Assembly (NCBI GenBank): GCA_965602675.1
Contig: CBFCZO010000007.1
Location: 7,887-71,886 of the forward strand
Origin: DATKUA01 sp965602675
GTDB taxonomy: Bacteria; Acidobacteriota; DATKUA01
Direction: 5' to 3'
Length of the DNA: 64,000 bases
Shown: in pieces, positions 18,226 through 25,340 of the stretch
Position numbering within the stretch: the stretch's first letter is position 1
How the letters are laid out: each line of letters begins with the position of its first letter
Notes under the pieces: model-generated
The model's database searches: none
What the model was told of the DNA's origin: nothing
The model's input: only the letters and a program-made list of their open reading frames with translations
Made by a program: the position numbers and the translations under genes

Positions 18226-18828
18226 ATGAACCGCTGTTCTATCCCAGAAGGACCTCAGACGATCGAGCAGTACGACGGCCACAGCTACACGCCGCAGACG
18301 GGTGGAAGCGGCAAGTCGGCGATCTTCATCAACTCGCGGTGGGCTTTCAAGGCCACCGCCTCGTACCAGTTCCCGCTTGATATCAATGTTTCCGGATACT
18401 TCAGCCTGCGCGAAGACTTCGTACACCCGATCCGCGTGCGTTCACCGTATAGGGACCACTTCGCGGGCAGGGTTTACCCGGTGGTCGAGCCGATCGGAGA
18501 GAACCACCTGCCTAACCTGTCGGTCTTCGACGTGCGCGTGGAAAAGGTCTTCCGGTTGCAGGATTTCGGCCGCTTGGGCCTGATCATGGACGTGTTCAAC
18601 GTCTTCAACACCGATTCAACGCTCGGCAAGAACCGTAACGCCTACCAGAGCACTTTCGATCAGATCACAGAGATCGTTAATCCGAGGCTGTTCCGTTTCG
18701 CCGTGCGTTTCCAGTTCTGGGACAATATCGGCTGTCTTGATGGCCTTTTGCGGGGAGGAATTCTTCCTCCCCGCGCTTTTTTTATAGATACTCCAGAGGA
18801 TCCTGCCAGGAACCAATCCGCCCCCTGA
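18226..18828 (+). pseudogene. 3' remnant of a fourth Oar-like receptor gene, stop codon lost
   Basis: From about 18240 the reading frame matches the last about 160 residues of the neighbouring receptors: GGSGKSAIFINSRWAFK, YQFPLDINVSGYFSLRED, PIRVRSPYRDHFAGRVYP, GLIMDVFNVFNTDSTLGKNR and EIVNPRLFRFAVRFQF. No signal peptide, regulatory domain, plug or most of the barrel is left, and no sigma-54 promoter lies in front; the receptor 2 terminator is directly upstream. The usual TGA after RFQF has become TGG (18718-18720), so translation would run on for 36 codons through its own terminator to TGA at 18826. Both facts mark it as a decaying copy, probably left by a deletion between tandem receptor genes. 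Confidence 0.88.
18750..18785 (+). terminator. Intrinsic terminator left behind the receptor remnant
   Basis: Perfect stem GCGGGGAGGAA (18750-18760) / TTCCTCCCCGC (18764-18774), loop TTC, then GC and a run of eight or nine T. It now lies inside the extended reading frame of the pseudogene. Confidence 0.85.
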
Positions 18829-18984
18829 GATAGAAGGTAATTATTCAAAAATTCGATTCATATTTTCCTGCTAGTATTCAATTTTGTGAATACAAATTTG
18901 TGGATTCCCAATACCACAATCTGTATCAGCAAGCCGACCGCCACCCTCAATTGACCAATACTCCCGATAAATAAGCGCCGCGTG
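18829..18984. other. Gene-free AT-rich stretch upstream of receptor 3
   Basis: No coding region is seen. The palindrome ACAAATTTGT (18893-18902) inside GAATACAAATTTGTGGATTC lies about 90 nt before the sigma-54 element and resembles the ATACAA/TTGTAT repeat before receptor 2; a possible activator site. Confidence 0.35.
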
Positions 18985-18999
18985 CGGCACAATAATTGC
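18985..18999 (+). promoter_or_regulatory. Sigma-54 promoter of TonB receptor 3
   Basis: CGGCACAATAATTGC has GG (18986-18987) and GC (18998-18999) exactly 10 nt apart with GGCAC and TTGC cores. Predicted start near 19011, leader about 128 nt. Confidence 0.85.
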
Positions 19000-19055
19000 T
19001 CTTATCCTTAAGAAGTCACAGAGACACAACTCTTTTTATTGCAGCAGTTATAAGA

Positions 19056-19090
19056 GAAAGGAGGTGAGGATTAGCGCGTAAGCATCACCT
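19056..19090 (+). promoter_or_regulatory. Conserved purine box in a hairpin, receptor 3 leader
   Basis: GAAAGGAGG (19056-19064) lies 74 nt before the ATG as in the other receptors. AGGTGA (19062-19067) pairs with TCACCT (19085-19090), which would mask part of the box. Unlike receptors 1 and 2, no leader frame with a start codon runs into the receptor start, which weakens the leader-peptide reading and favours an RNA element. Confidence 0.4.
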
Positions 19091-19138
19091 ATCGGACAAC
19101 AACCTTTTTTTCTCCAAGCTAAAAATCAGGGAGCTAAC

Positions 19139-21937
19139 ATGAAAAAAATTACACTGACTCTGTTGCTGCTTGCGCTGTGCGCCACGCTGGCGACGGCACA
19201 GACGACAACGGGGTCGATCTACGGCACAGTCAAGACAGTCGACGGGCTTGTCATTACCGATGTCAAGATAACGCTGACCGCTGAACACGCTGTAACCTTG
19301 ACAATAACTACCGGCGAACGCGGCTCTTTCCGCTTCGGCGAACTGCCAATCGGCATGTTCAACATGACCTTCGAGAAAGAGGGTTATCAGACCCTGATTA
19401 TCGAAGGAGTCATGGTACGCATTGCCGCCGCCTCGCGTGTCGACGCAACTCTGGAAGTTTCCGCGGTCGAGCAAACGATCACCATCACCGGCGAGACGGC
19501 GTTGGTCGACCTTAAGAAAACCGGCACGGCGACGAACCTGTCGCAGTCCTATCTGTCCAACATCCCCTCCGCCCGCGATCCCTGGGTTATCCTAGATCAG
19601 GTCGCAGGCATCAACGTCGACCGCGTCAACGTGGGCGGCTCGGAGTCGGGCCAGCAGAGCAACTTCATGTCACACGGTGATGATGGCGATAACGTGATGT
19701 GGAACATCGACGGCATTACCATCACCGACCAGTCATCGATGTCATCGCCCGGCTACTACGACTTCGACTCGTTCGAAGAGATGCAGATCACCACTTCCGG
19801 CGCGGACGCTTCGATTCAGACCGCCGGCGTGGCGCTGAACTTCATCACCAAGCAGGGCAGCGACACCTTCCACGGACAGGGCAGTGTCTACTACACCAAC
19901 GATAGCCTGCAGGGTGAGAACATCCCGTCCGATCTGGAGGCGAGAGGATACTCGGGCAACCAGATCGACAGCATCAAGGACTACGGCTTCGACGCCGGCG
20001 GTCCTATCTGGAAGGGCAAACTCTGGTTCTGGGGCGCCTATCGCATGCAGGACATCACACTGCTGACGATCACCGGCCAGTCAGACGCCACCCAGCTGAA
20101 GAACTACAACCTCAAGTTCACCGGCCAGGCCGGCGACCGCAACCGCTGGACCTTCTTCTACACCCGCGGTGAAAAGATCAAGGACGGCCGCGGCGCTGCC
20201 TGGAACCGTCCGCCCGAAACAACCTTTGACCAGGGCGGACCGACCATCCTCTACAAAGGCGAGGATACCTTCCTTGCTACCGACAACCTTATCCTCAGCG
20301 CCAAGTTCGCCTACGTCGACAGCGGCTTCTTCTTCCATCCGAAGGGCGGCGACGCCATCCCGTACCGTGAAGACTCGACCGGTATTTGGGGTGGTTCCTT
20401 CTACTACTATGATACCACCCGTCCAGAGTACCAGTTCACTGGAACCGGTGAGTATTACATCGAAGAGGCGTTCGGCGGCAGCCACGAGATCAAGGCCGGC
20501 TTCGAGTGGCGCAAGACCCCGGTGACCTCGCTCTCCGGTTACGGCGCCGACATGGCGCAGATGTTATGGGAAGGCGAGCCCTACATGGTCTGGTTGACCG
20601 GCAAGGTCGACGCCAAGAAGGTGGCGATGCGCACCAGCTTCTACCTGATGGATATCTTCAACATGGACCGCTTCACCTTCAACTTCGGCCTGCGCTACGA
20701 CCGCCAGTGGGGCTATAACAATGCTTCCAGGGCTGCCGGCAACCCGGTAATTCCCGATATCATCCCCGATCTCGACTACCAGGGCTCCGACACCGTCTTC
20801 AGCAGCACTGATATCGTGCCTCGCCTAGGCATGACCTACGACGTCTTCGGCGACGGCAAGACGATCATCCGCGCCAACTTCTCAATGTACGCCGACCAGA
20901 TCCAGGCCGGCACCGCCGAGTACGAAAATCCGCTCGGCTGGCGCGAAGTCGACTACTACTGGACCGACCTCAACGGCGACATGTACCCGCAGAGTAACGA
21001 GTTGGGCGATATCGACTGGTGGTACGGCCTCAACCCGTTTGATCCCAACGCCGATCCGTATATCACCAACGTGAATGTGACAGCCGAGAACGTAGCCCGC
21101 ACGATGGAATTCCTCATCGGCGTCGAACGCGAGATCATGCCGCAGGTTGCCGTTTCCGGCACCTTCGTCTACCGCAAGTTCACCGACCTCTTCTGGCCGT
21201 GGAACGCCCTGCCCGACGATAACTGGCGGAGCGATCCTTGGACGGTCGCAGGCAGCGTGACCCAGGGCGGCTCCACGCGCGATTATTACGAGCCGACCAT
21301 GGATGCGGCCGGAACGGTCACCTATGACAACCGTCCCGACTACTACCGCGTCTACAAGGGACTGGAAGTTCAGGCTACCAAGCGCCTGGCCGACAAATGG
21401 ATGGCTTCCGCGTCCTTCTCCTACGGCAGCACAACTCAGCACTTCGACAGCCCGGCTGCCTATGAAGACCCGACAAACATCCCGCAGACAAACGGCTTTG
21501 CCTACGCCCCTGAGTCCGGCGGCAGCGGCAAAACCGCCATCTTCATGAACTCGCGCTGGGCCTTCAAGCTGACCGGCCTCTACCAGCTCCCTTACGACAT
21601 CAACGTCAGCGGCTACCTCAGCATGCGTGAGGGATTCGCCTACCCCGTTCGGCTCCGCTCGCCTTCGCGCGCATTCAGCGCCGGCAGGGCATACCCGCTG
21701 GCCGTTGGCATGGGTGAGGAGCACCTGGACAACGTGACGATGGTCGACCTGCGCGCCGAGAAGATTTTCAATCTTAAGGACTACGCGCGCGTCGGCCTCA
21801 TCATGGACGTCTTTAACCTTCTTAACACAAATACCGAGCTGGGTCGCAACCGCGACGCCTGGCATAGCACTTTCGGCCAGGTTACCGAGATCGTGAACCC
21901 GAGGATCTTCCGCCTCGGCGTGAGACTCCAGTTCTGA
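19139..21937 (+). CDS. Oar-like TonB-dependent outer-membrane receptor 3
   Basis: A 932-residue paralogue, the most divergent of the three intact ones. Signal peptide ends ATA before QTTTG; the carboxypeptidase-regulatory-like domain (TGSIYGTVKTVDGLVITDV) and plug (NIPSARDPWVILDQVAGINV, MWNIDGITITDQ) follow, and the barrel ends RIFRLGVRLQF. The start is ATG 19139 with AGGGAG upstream. A four-residue insertion with FWPWNALPDD near residue 690 and changed loops around it separate it from receptors 1 and 2. The block encoding the barrel start near 20470-20560 remains almost identical in DNA to the others, again pointing to local gene conversion. It is followed by a terminator, then by the TPR/VWFA/GWxTD genes on the same strand. 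Confidence 0.92.
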   Translation: MKKITLTLLLLALCATLATAQTTTGSIYGTVKTVDGLVITDVKITLTAEHAVTLTITTGERGSFRFGELPIGMFNMTFEKEGYQTLIIEGVMVRIAAASRVDATLEVSAVEQTITITGETALVDLKKTGTATNLSQSYLSNIPSARDPWVILDQVAGINVDRVNVGGSESGQQSNFMSHGDDGDNVMWNIDGITITDQSSMSSPGYYDFDSFEEMQITTSGADASIQTAGVALNFITKQGSDTFHGQGSVYYTNDSLQGENIPSDLEARGYSGNQIDSIKDYGFDAGGPIWKGKLWFWGAYRMQDITLLTITGQSDATQLKNYNLKFTGQAGDRNRWTFFYTRGEKIKDGRGAAWNRPPETTFDQGGPTILYKGEDTFLATDNLILSAKFAYVDSGFFFHPKGGDAIPYREDSTGIWGGSFYYYDTTRPEYQFTGTGEYYIEEAFGGSHEIKAGFEWRKTPVTSLSGYGADMAQMLWEGEPYMVWLTGKVDAKKVAMRTSFYLMDIFNMDRFTFNFGLRYDRQWGYNNASRAAGNPVIPDIIPDLDYQGSDTVFSSTDIVPRLGMTYDVFGDGKTIIRANFSMYADQIQAGTAEYENPLGWREVDYYWTDLNGDMYPQSNELGDIDWWYGLNPFDPNADPYITNVNVTAENVARTMEFLIGVEREIMPQVAVSGTFVYRKFTDLFWPWNALPDDNWRSDPWTVAGSVTQGGSTRDYYEPTMDAAGTVTYDNRPDYYRVYKGLEVQATKRLADKWMASASFSYGSTTQHFDSPAAYEDPTNIPQTNGFAYAPESGGSGKTAIFMNSRWAFKLTGLYQLPYDINVSGYLSMREGFAYPVRLRSPSRAFSAGRAYPLAVGMGEEHLDNVTMVDLRAEKIFNLKDYARVGLIMDVFNLLNTNTELGRNRDAWHSTFGQVTEIVNPRIFRLGVRLQF

Positions 21938-21962
21938 TCCGGCGACCTGAGCGATAGCACAA

Positions 21963-21996
21963 AGCGGGGGGGGGTAAAAACCTCCCCGCTCTTTTC
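21963..21996 (+). terminator. Intrinsic terminator of receptor 3
   Basis: AGCGGGG (21963-21969) pairs with CCCCGCT (21984-21990), followed by CTTTTCTT. The loop contains a run of G residues. Confidence 0.8.
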
Positions 21997-22117
21997 TTAT
22001 TCTCTGCACTTCTGATATATTTAGCCACGCAAGTATCGGTGTCTTCTCGAGAGCCGGAACTGCGCAAATTAAGTATTGTCAATATTATGAATGATATTTC
22101 GCGTACGAGGTATGGAT

Positions 22118-23080
22118 ATGCTTAGCAGACGGCCGGTTTATACGGTACTTTTCACAGCTGTAATCTTCCTTGCAGCTTCCATCAGCCTCAGCGCCCAGGA
22201 TTGGAGGGGACAGGGCCGGGTTATAGGCACGGTAAGCGCGCCCGACGGCACGCCGATCGCGGGCTGTCAGGTCAAGGGCACTCACCAGAGTTATCAGGAC
22301 GGCCCCACGGTCGAGACTGACGAGAAGGGCAAATGGACAATCAGCGGAGTCAGAGGGGGAACCTGGATGATAGATTTTTATCATCCTGACTATCAGCCAT
22401 ACGGCATCAGCGTCCAGATCAGCAACGTCCGCCGCGGCAAGCCGATTGACATCGTGCTCCAGCCAGCCACGGGAGTCATCGGCGGCGTCGATGACGCGCT
22501 GGCCGAAGATGTTGCGGCGGCTGAAGAACTCTACGAAGCCGGCAACTACCAGGAAGCTCTGGACGCATTCAGCACCATTCTGGAGCAGAAGCCTGAGGTC
22601 AACGCGATACGCGTGCGCATCGGTGAGTGCCACCTGCAGCTCGGCAACAGCGACGAGGCGAAGGCTCTCGGCGAGCAGGTGCTCTCGGCTGATCCCAACA
22701 ACGCCGCAGCTCTCACGCTGATGGGCAACATAGCCTACAAACAGTCCGACTGGGAATCCGCGGAGAAATACTATTCCAGGATCGTCGAGCTCGCCCCGGG
22801 CGACGCAGGTGTCTGGGCCAACCTCGGCGAAATCACCATGAACCTGCGCAAATACGATAAAGCGCAGGAGGCCTACGAGAAGGCGATAGAGCTCAACCCG
22901 CAGTTCTTCGACCTTTACGTGCAACTGTCGGCAGTCCAGATGGTCGCGGAGGAATACGATAAAGCCTTGGCAACACTTCAAAAGCTCAAGGAACTCGCCC
23001 CCCCCGACCACCAAATCTTCCAGATCTGGAACGTGGACGAGCTGATTGCAATTTGCCAAGCCGGGCTTGAGAACAAGTAA
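22118..23080 (+). CDS. Secreted TPR protein with carboxypeptidase-regulatory-like N-terminal domain
   Basis: About 320 residues. After a signal peptide (ending SISLSAQ) comes a beta-sandwich regulatory domain, roughly residues 25-110 (GRVIGTVSAPDGTPIAG, VRGGTWMIDFYHPDY), the same kind of fold that opens the neighbouring receptors. Residues about 130-310 hold four or five tetratricopeptide repeats (AAEELYEAGNYQEALDAF, WESAEKYYSRIVELAPGD, YDKAQEAYEKAIELNP). It probably is a periplasmic scaffold. The ATG at 22118 is preferred because GAGG sits 7 nt upstream; ATGs at 22091 and 22112 are in frame. It heads a run of three genes with gaps of 48 and 10 nt that ends in a strong terminator, so it is likely the first gene of an operon with the VWFA and GWxTD proteins. 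Confidence 0.8.
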   Translation: MLSRRPVYTVLFTAVIFLAASISLSAQDWRGQGRVIGTVSAPDGTPIAGCQVKGTHQSYQDGPTVETDEKGKWTISGVRGGTWMIDFYHPDYQPYGISVQISNVRRGKPIDIVLQPATGVIGGVDDALAEDVAAAEELYEAGNYQEALDAFSTILEQKPEVNAIRVRIGECHLQLGNSDEAKALGEQVLSADPNNAAALTLMGNIAYKQSDWESAEKYYSRIVELAPGDAGVWANLGEITMNLRKYDKAQEAYEKAIELNPQFFDLYVQLSAVQMVAEEYDKALATLQKLKELAPPDHQIFQIWNVDELIAICQAGLENK

Positions 23081-23128
23081 AAACAACCAGCCCGGCCGGG
23101 ACGGCATTAAATTGCCGGGAGGATAGGC

Positions 23129-25330
23129 ATGCGCAAGTTTACCTTGTTTACGGCGGCTGCACTAGCAGTGGCGATCCTTGCACTGACCGCAGCCGGACAG
23201 GACGATCCTGTTCAGAAAAAACCCTTTTATTACAGAATCGAGGCTAACAGGGTCGCAATTCCTGTCTACGTTATCGATTCCGACGGCATGCCGGTCACCG
23301 GCCTGGGCATGGAAGACTTCGAAGTGCGGGAGGGGCGTAATCTCTGCCGCATCGAATCCGTGGAGTTCATCGACCACACCAAACCTGCCGCCCGCGTCTA
23401 TGAAATCACACCACCGGAAAGCAGGCGGCAGTTTCTGCTGATCTTCGATCTCAGCTTCGCGAACATCCCCGGCATCAGGGCAGCCAGGTCCGCTGGTCTG
23501 AAATTTCTGCTCGAACAGACAACGCCGCTCGATCTGGTTGCCGTCGTGACCGTCTCTCAGCGCGGAGGGGTGGATCTGCTTTGCCCGTTCTCCACTCAGC
23601 GCAGCCAGGCTCTGCATTCCGTTTCCAGCCTCGGCCTGGGCGCATCACTGAAATATCGTGATCCCGCGGGATTCGCCTTCGACAACGAGCTCGAGAGCAT
23701 CGAGAACGAGATCTCCAGCTTGCAGGATGTCGAACAGAATCTGACCGGCGGAGGCAACGCCGCGGATGCGCTGCAGAATATGGGCGACATCATGAAACTA
23801 AACAAGTCGCTCGACCTACAGCGCTACACCGGTGTCGTCACTCGCTATATCGGCGTTTTCGAATCGCTGGCCACCGGGCTAAACAGCCTCCACGGCCGCA
23901 AGAACGTGATCCTCTTCTCCGAGGGCTTCGACCAGAAGGCGCTCACCGGCAAAACGCTCTCAGAGCTGGAAGAAGACGCTGCACAGATGGCTACACTGAC
24001 GACCGAAAATGTCGGCGCGATCGACTCCACGGGGCGCTACGGCTCAGTGGCCTTGCAGCGGGCGTTCGCGTCACTGCTCGATGAGTTCAGCCGCGGCAAC
24101 TCTGTGTTCTACGTCGTCGACGTCGGCCGCCTCGATGCCGGTAGCACAGACGAGCATGAGACGCGCCAGCGCGGACAGAACACGCTCTTCCAGTTCGCCA
24201 ACGAAACCAACGGTATTCTCTACAAGAACATCAACAGCATTGAGTCGATCCTGGACGATATCGCCCAGCGCACAAGTGCCAGCTACCTGGTGGTGTTCGA
24301 GCCGTCGAGACCGGGCAAGCCGGGAGAATTCAGGAAAGTGGATATTTCGGTTAGGAATCAGAAGCTCTCGGTTAACCATCAGGAGGGTTACTTCGTCGAG
24401 AAGGAGTATCGAGAATTCACTCCACAGGAAAAGATGATTCAGCTAAGCGAGTTTGTGAGCAAGGATCTGATAAGCCAGCGGATACCTTTCAACTTCGAGC
24501 CGCAGTTCTTCATGGGCAACGGCGTGCAGGTTCGCATACCTGTATTCCTGGAGGTGGAAGGCAGCAGCATCCTCGCCCTTAAAGGCGAACGCCGAAATGA
24601 CAACATCGCGATCGAGATTTACGGTTATCTCGTTGACGATAAAAACAAACCACTCGACTTCTTCTTCGATGTAATCAACTTCAGCACGCCCGAACAGAAA
24701 ACACTCCTCCAAAGCAAGGGGATCAAGTATTACGGCCTGCTCATCTCCCAGCCGGGGCGTTACAAGATCAAGTGTATCGTCCGCGACCACGAACTCGGCG
24801 CCATCAGCTCCCAGATACAGACGGTTCAGGTTCCTCATTTCGACAAGCAAGTATTGCGGATGAGCGGCCCGGTGTTCATAGAATCCCGCGATCACTGGCT
24901 CAACATGCTGAAAAAAACCAAACTGGAAGCCACCGGCCGCCGCGAAGGACAGCCTGTCGAATACCCATATGTATGGGGTGAGCGGGTGTGGACTCCCGCG
25001 CTCAATCCTACATTCGATCTCGCAAGGCCGGAGTTGTTTTACGTCCGCATGTACAGCCTGCTGTTGCACCCGGAGCAGAATATTCCGCAAGTCTCGATGA
25101 AATTCGAAATTCTCGATTCCGAAGGCGGCAGTTTGTCTCTAACCCGCGTCGCCCTGGTCGATCGCAAGGATAATCCGGAGGAATCGACGTACGATCTGCT
25201 ATTCCAGGTGAACTTGTCCGAGCTCGACCTGAAACCCGGCCAGCATTGGATAAGGTTCTCCATTACAGACAATCTCTCGGACAACGAAGTCTCCTCCGAG
25301 GTACCTTTCATTATCGCCGGAGCCGAGTAG
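23129..25330 (+). CDS. VWFA-related acidobacterial-type secreted protein
   Basis: A 733-residue exported protein (signal peptide ending LTAAGQ). The N-terminal segment with VDVYVIDSDG-like IPVYVIDSDGMPVTGL and EDFEVREG is the hallmark entry to the acidobacterial VWFA-related domain, here about residues 35-420. The expected metal-site motif DxSxS reads D-L-S-F-A (in LIFDLSFANIPG), so one Ser is lost and metal-dependent adhesion may be altered. LHGRKNVILFSEGF and the late SYLVVFEP strand also fit the family. The C-terminal about 300 residues are beta-rich and unassigned. GGAGG lies 10 nt before the ATG. Function of this family is unknown; repeated clustering with TPR and GWxTD proteins suggests an envelope complex. 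Confidence 0.88.
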   Translation: MRKFTLFTAAALAVAILALTAAGQDDPVQKKPFYYRIEANRVAIPVYVIDSDGMPVTGLGMEDFEVREGRNLCRIESVEFIDHTKPAARVYEITPPESRRQFLLIFDLSFANIPGIRAARSAGLKFLLEQTTPLDLVAVVTVSQRGGVDLLCPFSTQRSQALHSVSSLGLGASLKYRDPAGFAFDNELESIENEISSLQDVEQNLTGGGNAADALQNMGDIMKLNKSLDLQRYTGVVTRYIGVFESLATGLNSLHGRKNVILFSEGFDQKALTGKTLSELEEDAAQMATLTTENVGAIDSTGRYGSVALQRAFASLLDEFSRGNSVFYVVDVGRLDAGSTDEHETRQRGQNTLFQFANETNGILYKNINSIESILDDIAQRTSASYLVVFEPSRPGKPGEFRKVDISVRNQKLSVNHQEGYFVEKEYREFTPQEKMIQLSEFVSKDLISQRIPFNFEPQFFMGNGVQVRIPVFLEVEGSSILALKGERRNDNIAIEIYGYLVDDKNKPLDFFFDVINFSTPEQKTLLQSKGIKYYGLLISQPGRYKIKCIVRDHELGAISSQIQTVQVPHFDKQVLRMSGPVFIESRDHWLNMLKKTKLEATGRREGQPVEYPYVWGERVWTPALNPTFDLARPELFYVRMYSLLLHPEQNIPQVSMKFEILDSEGGSLSLTRVALVDRKDNPEESTYDLLFQVNLSELDLKPGQHWIRFSITDNLSDNEVSSEVPFIIAGAE

Positions 25331-25340
25331 GAAAAGAGTT

